Below, one piece after another: positions 8,974 through 17,946 of a stretch of 60,906 bases of DNA (position 1 is the stretch's first letter; each line of letters starts with the position of its first letter). Location of the stretch: positions 1 to 60,906 of the forward strand of contig URAJ01000010.1 in the NCBI GenBank assembly GCA_900545715.1. The letters run 5' to 3'. A program made the translations under genes and the position numbers. The notes beneath the pieces are model-generated. The model was not told where the DNA came from, ran no database searches, and saw only the letters and a program-made list of their open reading frames with translations. This stretch comes from an uncultured Opitutales bacterium. GTDB lineage: Bacteria > Verrucomicrobiota > Verrucomicrobiia > Opitutales > Intestinicryptomonadaceae.

Positions 8974-10545
8974 TCAATCCTCTTTGGATAATTTGTACTC
9001 GAAAGAATCTTTTAGGGCCTCCCAAGAGGCGACTATGATGTTGTCCGAAGCACCGACAGTCCCCCAGATTTCGCCCTTCGAGTCCTTTGACTCTATCATT
9101 ACGCGGGTTATTGCGTTTGTGCCAGCGCCGCTGTCTATAATGCGCACTTTGAAGTCGGTCAGGTCCATCGACTTTATCGACGGGAATTTTTTTACCAAAG
9201 CCTTGCGCAAGGCGAGGTCGAGGGCGGCGACAGGGCCGTGCGCCTCCGCGACGGTATGCTCTATGTTGCCGTCTATTTCAAGCTTTACCGTCGCCTCGGA
9301 CTTCGTCGTGCCGGCGAACTCGTCGCGCTCGACTATCGCGCGGTAGCCGCGGACTTTAAAGTGGGGCTTGTATTTTTTTAAATATTTTGCGAGCAAAAGT
9401 CCGAAAGACGCATCGGCAGCCTCGTATTCATACCCCCTAAATTCGAGTTCTTTAAGCTCGTCGAGAAATTCCTTTATAGCGGGGTCTTTTTGGTTTACGT
9501 CAAGCCCCATATCCCTCGCCTTCATCATGACCGACGCCCTTCCCGACATATCGCTCACCAAAACCCTCGTTTTGTTTCCGACTAGCGACGGGTCTATGTG
9601 CTCATAGCTGCGCTTTACCTTGTTCGCGGCGTCCGCATGCACCCCTCCCTTGTGAGCGAAAGACGAAGACCCGACGTACGGCAGGCGCGTATTGCTGCGC
9701 AAGTTCGCCATTTCATCTACAAACAGCGACAAGTCTCTTAGCTTTTTAAGGTTTGCCGAGCACGAAAGCTCGCGGTTCATTTTTAGAGACAAATTGGGGA
9801 TTATTGTACAAAGGTTCGCGTTCCCGTTTCTCTCGCCGATTCCGTTGAGCGTGCCCTGCACCATGAGCGCGCCGTTTTCTACGCCTATGAGCGAAAGCGC
9901 AACGCCCAAGCCGGAATCGTTGTGGCAATGCACTCCCACGGGGGTGTCCCCCATAAATTCCACAGTTTTGCGGACGATTTCCGCAAATTTGCCTATCATG
10001 GTTCCCCCGTTTGTGTCGCATAGGCAGACGCATTCGGCGCCGCCTCTCTTTGCGGCGGCGAGCGTTTGTAGGGCGTATTCGGGATTGTCCGCATACCCGT
10101 CGAAGTAATGCTCGGCATCGTATATTACCTTCACTCCCTTCCCGACGAGATACGCAACGCTTTCCTCTATCATTTTAAGGTTTTCTTCGGGAGTAGTTTT
10201 TATGACCTCGGTGACATGCAAAAGCCACGTCTTCCCGAATATTGTGACGTACGGAGTGCCGGCCTCGAGAAGCAGGGCTATCTGCGGGTCTTCGGAGACT
10301 TTCACGTTGGCGCGGCGGGTCGAGCCGAACGCCGCTATTTTCGCGTGCTTTAAGCGCAGGTTTTTAGCCTGCTCGAAAAACGCCATGTCGCGCGGGTTGG
10401 AGCCCGGCCATCCGCCCTCTATGAAATCTATTCCAAAGCTGTCCATCTTCTCGGCGAGCCTGAGTTTCGCCGCGACCGAGAGGGATATGCCCTCGCATTG
10501 GGTTCCGTCTCTTAATGTTGTGTCGTATATAAAAATTTTTTTCAT
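8974..10545 (-). CDS. cimA: (R)-citramalate synthase
   Basis: Condenses pyruvate and acetyl-CoA to (R)-citramalate, the threonine-independent route to 2-oxobutyrate for isoleucine. At 523 residues it has the length of the CimA (TIGR00977) branch of the isopropylmalate/homocitrate synthase family. The catalytic start IYDTTLRDGTQCEG (residues ~6-19) contains the metal-binding Asp and the Arg-Asp pair; VIYDAEHYFDGY and VGVHCHNDSGLGVA carry further active-site residues, and the regulatory LeuA-dimer domain fills the last ~150 residues. It lies between thrC and the acyltransferase gene on the same strand, so a shared transcript is plausible. Confidence 0.93.
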   Translation of the reverse strand: MKKIFIYDTTLRDGTQCEGISLSVAAKLRLAEKMDSFGIDFIEGGWPGSNPRDMAFFEQAKNLRLKHAKIAAFGSTRRANVKVSEDPQIALLLEAGTPYVTIFGKTWLLHVTEVIKTTPEENLKMIEESVAYLVGKGVKVIYDAEHYFDGYADNPEYALQTLAAAKRGGAECVCLCDTNGGTMIGKFAEIVRKTVEFMGDTPVGVHCHNDSGLGVALSLIGVENGALMVQGTLNGIGERNGNANLCTIIPNLSLKMNRELSCSANLKKLRDLSLFVDEMANLRSNTRLPYVGSSSFAHKGGVHADAANKVKRSYEHIDPSLVGNKTRVLVSDMSGRASVMMKARDMGLDVNQKDPAIKEFLDELKELEFRGYEYEAADASFGLLLAKYLKKYKPHFKVRGYRAIVERDEFAGTTKSEATVKLEIDGNIEHTVAEAHGPVAALDLALRKALVKKFPSIKSMDLTDFKVRIIDSGAGTNAITRVMIESKDSKGEIWGTVGASDNIIVASWEALKDSFEYKLSKED

Positions 10546-10624
10546 TTTTTGATTGTTTTAGAGTTGAGCGCTATCGCGCCTAAGCCAGAAATTATCCTTG
10601 AGCCCGTCCGCATTCGCGTACGGG

Positions 10625-11983
10625 CTATCTAATGCCGTTTGAGCAGATGAAATCGCGTATCTTTTGGGTGTCGGCGGGCATTGGGTACTTTTTGATTTCT
10701 TCTTTTTTCAGTTTTTCAAGTATTTCGGATTTCGGGGAAAAAGCGAGCGATTTTTCTATCAAATCCGGGAACTTCGCGGGATGCGCCGTCGAGAGCACGA
10801 CCGTTGGCGAATCCGGCAAATCTTTAAACGCGCACGCCGTGTGGGGGTCGATCACAGTGGAATACTTTTCCCACACGCGCCTGATTGCGGCGGGGATTTC
10901 GCTGTCCGTCATTTTTGAAGCCGAAAAATTCCCCGATTTGAAATCGTCGAAAACCCACTTTCCGCTCTTAGAGAACTCCGCCATTATCGAGCGAACCTTC
11001 CCGCAGTCTCCGTTCTCTGAAAAATATATGAACCTCTCGAAGTTGGAAGCCACTTGAATGTCCATAGACGGCGCATAGCTTGGCATTACTTTTGATACTT
11101 CGTAAACGCCGGTGTTAAAGAGTCGGTATAAAATGTCGTTTTGGTTGGTCGCCACCCTGAATCCGCCGCAAGCCATGCCGCACTTCCAAGCCATCCAGCC
11201 TGCGAGAACGTTACCAAAGTTTCCGGTTGGAACGGCAAATACCGCGCTTTCGCGGACTGACGCCGGAAGCTTTAACCATGCGTATATGTAATAGACGCAC
11301 TGGGCGAGCACGCGCGCGAGATTTATGGAATTCACCGCCGAAAGACTCCACTCGGCCTTAAAATTCGTGTCCCCAAAGATGCGTTTTACTATCGCCTGGG
11401 CGTCGTCAAAAGTTCCGTCTATTGCTATCGGAAATACGTTGGACGCCCCTGTGCAAGTCATCTGCCTCTCCTGCAACGGCGATATTCTGCCCTCCGGATA
11501 CAATATGAAAATATTTACGCCCTTCTTTCCGAGAAGCCCGTTTATGGCGGCGCTGCCTGTATCGCCGCTCGTCGCCCCCAATACGTTCATCTTGCGCGAG
11601 GACTTCGAGAGCATATACTCGTATAAATTGCCAAGAAATTGTAGGGCGAAGTCTTTGAATGCGAGAGTCGGGCCGTGGTAGAGCTCGAGTAGCCAAAGAG
11701 AGTCGTCCAGCTTTTTCAGCGGAGCAATCGCGGGGTCGTCAAATTTTTTGTACGAGCAATCTACGATTTTCTTCAAGTCCCCATCGGGGATGTCTTCGGA
11801 AAAAAGCCTCAAAAATTCAAAGCACAAATCCGGATAAGAAAGCCCCTCCCAGCCTTTCAAAAGGCCGGAAATATCGGGCATATTTTCGGGAACGTAAAGG
11901 CCGCCGTCGGGCGCAAGGCCCTCGGCTACGGCTTCGAGAAACGTTAGTTTGCGGCTTTCGCCGCGGGTGCTCGTGAATTTCAT
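10625..11983 (-). CDS. thrC: Threonine synthase
   Basis: Converts O-phosphohomoserine to threonine with pyridoxal phosphate. 452 residues, the longer class found in proteobacteria and yeast. The N-terminus MKFTSTRGE and LAPDGGLYVPE are typical, the PLP lysine is K110 in GPTLAFKDFALQF, and VLGATSGDTGSAAI and AVPTGNFGNVLAG bind the cofactor phosphate and substrate. It is the first gene of the minus-strand run thrC, cimA, acyltransferase, NSS transporter. Homoserine dehydrogenase and kinase are not in the window, though aspartokinase lies just upstream beyond a 1.1-kb gap. Confidence 0.95.
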   Translation of the reverse strand: MKFTSTRGESRKLTFLEAVAEGLAPDGGLYVPENMPDISGLLKGWEGLSYPDLCFEFLRLFSEDIPDGDLKKIVDCSYKKFDDPAIAPLKKLDDSLWLLELYHGPTLAFKDFALQFLGNLYEYMLSKSSRKMNVLGATSGDTGSAAINGLLGKKGVNIFILYPEGRISPLQERQMTCTGASNVFPIAIDGTFDDAQAIVKRIFGDTNFKAEWSLSAVNSINLARVLAQCVYYIYAWLKLPASVRESAVFAVPTGNFGNVLAGWMAWKCGMACGGFRVATNQNDILYRLFNTGVYEVSKVMPSYAPSMDIQVASNFERFIYFSENGDCGKVRSIMAEFSKSGKWVFDDFKSGNFSASKMTDSEIPAAIRRVWEKYSTVIDPHTACAFKDLPDSPTVVLSTAHPAKFPDLIEKSLAFSPKSEILEKLKKEEIKKYPMPADTQKIRDFICSNGIR

Positions 11984-12568
11984 TTTATATTTCCGACAGT
12001 ATTGTTTTTTGCTCTTGCCATTTTACAACCCGCGGCGATTCGGACGCCGTCCGCGCGCGAATTGGTTTATTTTTATCATTTTTCAAAAGGTACTTTATCC
12101 GAATTTTTATCTGCCTTTCAAATATTTTATGCAAAAACTTCTGTCTAGTTTGCATTTATATCGCATCGCGGGCATTTTTATTTAGGGCGAAAGCCAAGTT
12201 CCCGCACGCCTGCCTGTATTCCGAACTCGCCGTTTCGCCGTCTATCCCGAAAATCATTCTAAATTTGACCCGCATTTTCGTTTTTTGGAAGGCTTTTTAT
12301 TCGGCGCCGCCTGCGCCGACAATTCAAAAAGTTTTGCAACCTATTTGCCGTTTTGCCGCACCCCACAATTTTTAAATTTATCTTTTTCCCTACGGTATTT
12401 TATTGGAGAGATTTTTTTGGCTTCCGATATTCCCAATTCCGCCCTACATTTGCGGGCATACGCTCTTGCCTAAAAAAAGCCTTCTTTTTCCACTTTTCCC
12501 ATCTTTTATTGAAAAAAAGTCCCCCGTCTTGCGACGCGGAATTTTTATAAAAAACGTTTTTTTATTAT

Positions 12569-12760
12569 GCGCAATATCGCCCGGGAAATAAAAATCCCTT
12601 TATGCCAGCTTTTGCCCTTAGTTGAAATAAAAGCCCGCGCAAAATTGTCCGCGAGATAAACTCCCATTTCGGTCGGCTTTTGTCATTAGTTGGAAATAAA
12701 CGTGCCGCGCAACATCGCCCGCGATATAAAGCTTCAATTCCAAGCCTCTTTCCCGATGCC
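12569..12760. repeat. Degenerate tandem repeat, unit ~68-70 bp, about 2.7 copies
   Basis: Units begin at 12569, 12637 and 12707 with GCGCAATATCGCCCG, GCGCAAAATTGTCCGCG and GCGCAACATCGCCCGCG. Inside the first two copies, GCTTTTGCCCTTAGTTG and GCTTTTGTCATTAGTTG align, each followed by GAAATAAA. The third copy fades after about 50 bases. The spacing (68 then 70 bp) is near-regular, but the sequences are diverged. Confidence 0.7.
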
Positions 12761-13027
12761 TCACTATATTGACGCGACATTTTATCAGCCACCAATCCTC
12801 TATGGGCAATCCTCCCAACAATCCGCAAAGCTTTTTTATATGCGCCGCCCTGCGCGCCTTTCCCAAGCGGGCTTAATATGCAACTGCCACTAATGCCGAC
12901 GGACTCTCCTTCCGTGCTCCGCCATTCAAATCCGCGCGGCTTCAGCTAAAAACTTTTCACATTGCGCCGCGCAACTTCGGAAATTTTTTTAGGCGGGACA
13001 AAGCCCATTATGCCTTAAAAATTCCCT

Positions 13028-13048
13028 TAAAAAAGCGCGCGGCGCGCT
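13028..13048 (-). terminator. Terminator downstream of lysC
   Basis: Minus-strand hairpin with arms AGCGCG (13043-13048) and CGCGCT (13034-13039) and a three-base loop, followed by a T-run (A-run at 13029-13034 on the plus strand). It lies about 20 bp after the lysC stop. Confidence 0.75.
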
Positions 13049-13066
13049 CGAGGTTATAAAGAAAAG

Positions 13067-14281
13067 CTATTTGTCGAGCCCGAATGCGGCGTGGAGCGCG
13101 TTCGCAGCCTTGTCTGCGTCTTTGAGGTCGATTCCCACCGATATTTTTATCTCGCTCGTGGTGATGAGCTGCACATTTATATCGTTGTCGGCAAGGGCGC
13201 GGAAGAATTTCGCGGCAACTCCGCTGTGGGAGCGCATGCCTGTCCCGATTACCGACACTTTTGCAATATCGCCGGTAAGCTGGGCTGACGCGCCGTCGAA
13301 AGTAGAGCAGAATTTGTCGAGCAGGCTTTCCGCCTTTGCCGCGTCGTCTTTTGAGACTGTAAAAGTGAGATTCGCCAATCCTTCCCTTCCTATATTCTGG
13401 ACAATCATATCCACGAGGATTCCCGCTTCGCCGAGTTCGCGGAAGATTTCCGCTGCGGCTCCCGGCTTGTCGGGTATGTTTCTGACAGTCACTTTTGTCT
13501 GGTTCTTATCTACGGCGACGCCCGTTATTACGACGTCCTCCATTGATGGCACTTCTGATTTCACGATTGTTCCGGGTTCGTTATTAAAACTCGATCTTAC
13601 TTCAAATACAACTCCGTGCTTCTGCGCGAATTCCACCGAGCGGGCCTGCATGACTTTCGAGCCGAGGGACGCCATTTCAAGAAGCTCCTCGTACGACATT
13701 TCTGGAATTTTTTTCGCGTTTTTTACTATGCGGGGGTCGGCGGTATAAACTCCGCTGACGTCGGTGTATATTTGGCAAACGTCCGCCTTCATCGCCGCCG
13801 CGAGCGCTATTGCCGACAGGTCGCTGCCGCCGCGTCCGAGGGTCGTGACATTTCCGTCGCCGTCCACCCCTTGGAAACCCGCAACGATGACAACCTTGCC
13901 TTCGTCGAGGCATTTTTTTATGTCGCCGCCGGTAATTTCGACAATCCTTGCGCGGGTATGGGCAAAGTCCGTATGTATTCCGGCTTGGGCTCCCGTGCGG
14001 GAAACCGCCTTTACTCCGAGAGAGTGGAGAGCCATTGCCGTCAGCGCTATCGTCTCCTGCTCGCCGACTGCGAGGAGCATGTCCATTTCCCTTTCGTCGG
14101 GCATTGAATTTAGTGTTTTTGCGCGCGCAATTAAATCGTTTGTCACGCCGCTTCTGGCCGAAACCACAACTATTACCTTGTGCCCGTCGTCGACAAAAGT
14201 TTTGATTCTCTTGGCGACGTTGAGAATTTTATCGGTGTTGCCGACGGACGTCCCGCCGTATTTTTGCACGATTAATGACAT
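13067..14281 (-). CDS. lysC: Aspartate kinase
   Basis: Phosphorylates aspartate, the first step to lysine, threonine and methionine. 404 residues, the size of the monofunctional bacterial enzyme with a kinase domain (residues ~1-245) and two ACT domains (~265-404). VQKYGGTSVGN at residues 5-15 and the TTLGRGGSDLSA loop are the kinase hallmarks. In the ACT region, VRNIPDKPGAAAEIFREL and VSVIGTGMRSHSGVAAKFF are the typical effector-binding segments, so feedback inhibition by lysine and/or threonine is expected. A terminator follows. Confidence 0.95.
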   Translation of the reverse strand: MSLIVQKYGGTSVGNTDKILNVAKRIKTFVDDGHKVIVVVSARSGVTNDLIARAKTLNSMPDEREMDMLLAVGEQETIALTAMALHSLGVKAVSRTGAQAGIHTDFAHTRARIVEITGGDIKKCLDEGKVVIVAGFQGVDGDGNVTTLGRGGSDLSAIALAAAMKADVCQIYTDVSGVYTADPRIVKNAKKIPEMSYEELLEMASLGSKVMQARSVEFAQKHGVVFEVRSSFNNEPGTIVKSEVPSMEDVVITGVAVDKNQTKVTVRNIPDKPGAAAEIFRELGEAGILVDMIVQNIGREGLANLTFTVSKDDAAKAESLLDKFCSTFDGASAQLTGDIAKVSVIGTGMRSHSGVAAKFFRALADNDINVQLITTSEIKISVGIDLKDADKAANALHAAFGLDK

Positions 14282-14465
14282 TTTTACGCCTTTTATAATA
14301 TTAGCTCAAAAAATCAAATTTTTAAGCGGAAATGATGAAACTGTACGCGCGATAGTCAATAATATTTATCCCGCAAGTAAGATGCCCGTCTTGCAAAGCC
14401 GGCGCAAGCGCGGGCGGAATGTTTTAGCATTTTGTCGCCGCGGCGGCGGGAGGCTTTTTTTAGCG

Positions 14466-16553
14466 CTAATCGGAGACTGTGTACAAAGACGGGTCTATTC
14501 CCTGCAAAAAGCGGCTGGGCTCGCGCATTTCAAAGTTTCCGCCCATTACGCTCACGCGCGGATACGATATTACAAGATAATCCATAGCGCGCGTCGCGGC
14601 AACGTAAAACAGCCTGCGCTCCTCGTCCACATCGCCGTCTTCTATGCTCCTTTTTGTCGGGAAAAGCCCGTCGGCCGCGCTTATTAAAAAGACTACGGGA
14701 AATTCAAGCCCCTTTGCCTGGTGAACTGTCATCAGCCTCACCCTGTCGGTTCCGCCCGACTGTTCCCCCTCCTCCGCCTCGGATATTTCAAGAGTGACGT
14801 TTGCGAGAAAATCTTCCATATTCGAGTATCTCGAGGCGTATTCAAAGAGCGAATCAAAGTCTTCGCAGCGCTCCTGCCAATCTTCGTAAATGGTCTTCAT
14901 CGCATCCTTGTACCAGCCAGAGCATGCGAGCTTCACGGCCTCCTGCGGAGAAGCCGGAGGTTCGCCCTGCTTCCCGGCTGCGGCAGGCTCCACGCTCTTT
15001 TTCGGCGTGCCCGAAAGCTCGTCGAGAAAATCCGCCTGCGAAAATCCCTCCGCCCTCTCGGCTTTTCCCGCCGCGCCGTGCATGGATTCCGCCATTTTTG
15101 CGATTTTTGCAATGTCGCCTACCGCCTCGGCAAAGATGTCGCGCGCCGCGCTTGGAACTTTCGACAAAACGCTTTTATTTAGCAGGGCGTCAAAAAATCC
15201 CATATTTTTCTTTTCGGCAAGCGCGCGCGCAGTAGAGAAAATTTTAAGGGCGGTCTTGTCGCCGACTTTCGGCAGAAACTTAACCACTCTGGTAAACGAT
15301 ACGCTATCCGATGGATTTGCCGCAAATTTAAGCTGCGCAACGACGTCTTTTACATGCGCCTGCTCGAAAAATTTAAGGCCGCTTGTCATTGCAAACGGTA
15401 TGGTTCTCTGCTGCAGTTGCAGCTGCATATCCATAGCCTGGAAGTGCGATCTGTACAACACGGCGATGTCCGAATATTTGCACCTTTGGGCGGAGACGAG
15501 CTCCGATATGGCGTCGCACACTCTCCTCGCCTGCGACACCCCGTCCATCGTGCGCATTACAAAGGGCTTTTCAAAGCCTCCGCGCGCCGGAATGAGCGTC
15601 TTTCGGTATACCTCGTCGGAGCCCATTTCCGCCAATATTGAATTGGCGAACGCAAGTATCTGCGGGGTGCTTCTGTAATTGCGCTCTATCTTGTATATGA
15701 AAGCCGAGGGATAGCGCTCCCTGAATCCGAGAATATTTCCTATTTCGGCCCCGCGCCAAGAGTATATGCACTGGGCGTCGTCGCCGACAGCGCTTATCCG
15801 CCCGCTCGAGGCGAGTAGGTCGAGTATGTCGGACTGCAATTTATTGGTGTCCTGATATTCGTCCACCAGAATATTCTTAAAGCGCGAGGAGTATTTTTCG
15901 AGAATGTCGGGGTTGTCGCGCAATAAAAAGTACCAGAGCTCGAGCAAATCGTCGAAATCGCACGAATTTGCCGCGCGCTTTTTATCGGCGTAATAATCGG
16001 CAATCTCCTCTATTTCACTATACGGGGACTCCAGCCATGAGAACCGTTCCGCCATGGCGTCGCGAATTGCGGTGCGCGTGTTTCTTGCGTAGCTTATTAT
16101 TTCCCTTAAAAGCTTTGGGCGCGGATTTGCCTTGTCGGCAAAATACGACGGGAAAATTTCGTTCACCGAATTTTTTATAAGAGTCTCAGAATCGTCGGAG
16201 TCCAGTATTGTAAAATTCGGCGAAAGCCCGGCGGCTTCGGCCTCTATCCTCAAAAACCTGTTCCCGACCGAATGGAAAGTTCCGCCCCAGAACTCCGACT
16301 CCCTAACCCCCGTAAGCGAATGTATGCGCGCGAGCATCTGCCCCGCCGCCTTGTTTGTGAACGTAAGCAACAGAATTTCCCGCGGGGAAATTCCGCACTC
16401 CGAGATGAGCCACGCCACCCTGTAAGTCAGCGTGCGCGTCTTTCCTGAGCCCGCCCCGGCGAGGACAAGAGCCGGCCTGTCGCACGGCGAAGTGACCGCC
16501 GCGAGCTGGTCGGGATTCAATTCCCCTTCAAAATCTATGTCGAATCTATGCAC
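14466..16553 (-). CDS. UvrD/Rep/PcrA-family ATP-dependent DNA helicase
   Basis: 695 residues, superfamily 1A 3'-5' helicase acting in DNA repair and replication restart. The Q-motif region LNPDQLAAV leads into Walker A AGAGSGKT (32-39); further motifs include LLLTFTNKAAGQM (Ia), LVDEYQDTN (II), AVGDDAQCIYSWRGA (III), IERNYRST (IV) and LMTVHQAKGLEFPVVF (V). The best start is a GTG (CAC on the plus strand, 16551-16553), because the next Met is far inside the protein. The C-terminus is shorter than in UvrD or PcrA, so the partner-binding tail is absent. A strong terminator hairpin ends a few bases before this start. Confidence 0.92.
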   Translation of the reverse strand: MHRFDIDFEGELNPDQLAAVTSPCDRPALVLAGAGSGKTRTLTYRVAWLISECGISPREILLLTFTNKAAGQMLARIHSLTGVRESEFWGGTFHSVGNRFLRIEAEAAGLSPNFTILDSDDSETLIKNSVNEIFPSYFADKANPRPKLLREIISYARNTRTAIRDAMAERFSWLESPYSEIEEIADYYADKKRAANSCDFDDLLELWYFLLRDNPDILEKYSSRFKNILVDEYQDTNKLQSDILDLLASSGRISAVGDDAQCIYSWRGAEIGNILGFRERYPSAFIYKIERNYRSTPQILAFANSILAEMGSDEVYRKTLIPARGGFEKPFVMRTMDGVSQARRVCDAISELVSAQRCKYSDIAVLYRSHFQAMDMQLQLQQRTIPFAMTSGLKFFEQAHVKDVVAQLKFAANPSDSVSFTRVVKFLPKVGDKTALKIFSTARALAEKKNMGFFDALLNKSVLSKVPSAARDIFAEAVGDIAKIAKMAESMHGAAGKAERAEGFSQADFLDELSGTPKKSVEPAAAGKQGEPPASPQEAVKLACSGWYKDAMKTIYEDWQERCEDFDSLFEYASRYSNMEDFLANVTLEISEAEEGEQSGGTDRVRLMTVHQAKGLEFPVVFLISAADGLFPTKRSIEDGDVDEERRLFYVAATRAMDYLVISYPRVSVMGGNFEMREPSRFLQGIDPSLYTVSD

Positions 16554-16554
16554 T

Positions 16555-16589
16555 TAAAAAAATTTCGGGCGCTGAGCTTCCGCGCCCGA
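16555..16589 (-). terminator. Terminator between aroQ and the helicase gene
   Basis: Minus-strand hairpin with 8-bp arms TCGGGCGC (16582-16589) and GCGCCCGA (16565-16572), loop of 9 bases, followed by AA and a T-run (A-run 16556-16562 on the plus strand). The T-run stops only a few bases before the GTG start of the helicase. Confidence 0.8.
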
Positions 16590-16625
16590 TAAACGCCGCA
16601 TTAACAATTAAGCCGCCAAACGCCC

Positions 16626-17063
16626 TCAGCCCTCGAGAGAGAGCAAATATCTCAGCGCCGCCGAGTATCCGAATACCCCAAGCCCCGCAACCGACCCTGC
16701 GCACACGGGCGCCGTCAGCGACGTGTGCCTGAAATCCTCGCGCTTTGCTATGTTTGAGATGTGTACCTCCACAAAAGTCATTCCGGAACCCGCAATGCAG
16801 TCGCGCAAGGCGACGCTCGTATGCGTAAACGCGCCGGGGTTTATTATGCCGTATTTCACGCCGGAATCCGCAAGCTCGTATATTTTATCGACTATCTCCC
16901 CCTCGTGGTTCGACTGGAAGTCGATTATCTGCGCACCGAGCTTTTCGGCCTCCGCGCGCAGGGCGGAAGTTATGTCGGCAAGGGTGGTCGTTCCGTATAT
17001 TTGAGGTTCGCGCCTGCCGAGCCTGTCGAGGTTCACTCCATTTATTAAAGCTATTTTTTTCAT
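16626..17063 (-). CDS. aroQ: 3-dehydroquinate dehydratase, type II
   Basis: Dehydrates 3-dehydroquinate to 3-dehydroshikimate in the shikimate pathway. 145 residues, standard for the dodecameric type II enzyme. The opening INGVNLDRLGRREPQIYG contains the flexible-lid Arg and the catalytic tyrosine (Y23); FQSNHEGEIVD, INPGAFTHTSVALRD and FVEVHISN with catalytic H101 follow, then the lid-binding REDFRHTS. The usual NGPNLNLLG opening is altered to NGVNLDRLG, a mild deviation. It follows the NIF3-family gene by 52 bp on the same strand and has a terminator after it. Confidence 0.95.
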   Translation of the reverse strand: MKKIALINGVNLDRLGRREPQIYGTTTLADITSALRAEAEKLGAQIIDFQSNHEGEIVDKIYELADSGVKYGIINPGAFTHTSVALRDCIAGSGMTFVEVHISNIAKREDFRHTSLTAPVCAGSVAGLGVFGYSAALRYLLSLEG

Positions 17064-17115
17064 TTTTATTTTGCGGAATTTTTAAACGCTTTGAGGGCGC
17101 ATTAGAAGAAAAAAA

Positions 17116-17901
17116 TCACAAAGGATTGTTCATTTCAATAAAGCTGCACTTTAAGCCGAACTCTTTTGCGACCAACTCGCCGAGCGCCATCACGCCGAAG
17201 CGCTCGGTGGCGTAGTGCCCGCAAGGGTAAAGATTCAGGTTCAGCTCTTGCGCGACTGTAAAATGGTATTGGGAAAGCTCCCCGCACACGAGCGTATCTA
17301 TTCCGAGCTCTGGCAGTTTGCCGACGCAGTCTCCGCTCCCGCCCGAACATATCGCGACTTTCTTCGGCTCGCGCGAGCCGAATCTCACTGTCTTAAAAGT
17401 CTCGGGAAATAGCGCGGAAAGCCGCCTTTCAAGCTCCTCGCGCCCGCCTTTTGGGGCGGCGGCAAGCACGCCTATCTCGCGCCCGTAATATTCAAAGCAG
17501 GAAGAAATGGCGCGCAATTTTAGAGCCTTTGCAATAAGTGCGTTGTTGCCTATTTGCGGGTGGGCGTCGAGCGGCAAGTGGCACGCGTAAACTGCCATAT
17601 CCGAATCCACGAGGGTTTTTATTTTATCGTAATTTCCGCCCGTAAACGGTATCGGGGGGCTCCAAAACATTCCGTGGTGCGCTATCAGCAAATCCGCGCC
17701 CATGTGGGCGGCAACTTTTATTTCGCCAAGCCCGGCATCGACTGCGGAGGCTATCGCAGTCACCTTTCCGCTGTTGGAACATTGCAGGCCGTTCTTTGCG
17801 CCGTCGTAGTCCTTAAAATCGCCAACTCCCAAATACGAATTTATAAACGCCACGACGTCTTCAAGCTCGGCGCACCCGTTTTTTCCCTTATCGTTTTTCA
17901 T
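17116..17901 (-). CDS. NIF3-family dinuclear metal-center protein
   Basis: 261 residues of the DUF34/NIF3 (YbgI) family, hexameric proteins with a two-metal site and a still debated activity (sometimes annotated GTP cyclohydrolase I type 2). The fold is seen from DYDGAKNGLQCSN, the metal-binding LLIAHHGMFW and VYACHLPLDAHPQIGNN, and near the end LNLYPCGHYATERFGV. No large central PII-like insertion is present, so this is the short form. It sits between thiF and aroQ on the same strand, probably in one transcript; the neighbours do not reveal its job. Confidence 0.88.
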   Translation of the reverse strand: MKNDKGKNGCAELEDVVAFINSYLGVGDFKDYDGAKNGLQCSNSGKVTAIASAVDAGLGEIKVAAHMGADLLIAHHGMFWSPPIPFTGGNYDKIKTLVDSDMAVYACHLPLDAHPQIGNNALIAKALKLRAISSCFEYYGREIGVLAAAPKGGREELERRLSALFPETFKTVRFGSREPKKVAICSGGSGDCVGKLPELGIDTLVCGELSQYHFTVAQELNLNLYPCGHYATERFGVMALGELVAKEFGLKCSFIEMNNPL

Positions 17902-17946
17902 CTGACTTTTTCCTACTGTTTTTGAAAGCCAAGGTCAAGCGTTCAA

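Larger units (their letters stand above)
11984..13066. other. 1.1-kb gene-free interval between thrC and lysC
   Basis: No convincing protein gene: the open frames here are short, rich in Phe/Pro/Lys and lack family signatures. The interval contains the lysC terminator at its right end, a degenerate tandem repeat at 12569-12760 and long pyrimidine-rich stretches on the plus strand. It should also hold the thrC promoter next to 11983. Part of it may be a decayed gene or an unrecognised RNA; I could not fold it into a known RNA family. Confidence 0.5.

Noticed and set aside
10601..10626. AGCCCGT/ACGGGCT hairpin overlapping the thrC stop codon
   Set aside because: No T-run follows on the minus strand, so it does not qualify as a terminator and may be chance.
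14425..14462. Hairpin CGCCG-CGG-CGGCG followed by GGAGGC and a T-run on the plus strand
   Set aside because: It points away from both neighbouring genes, which are on the minus strand; no plus-strand transcript is expected there.
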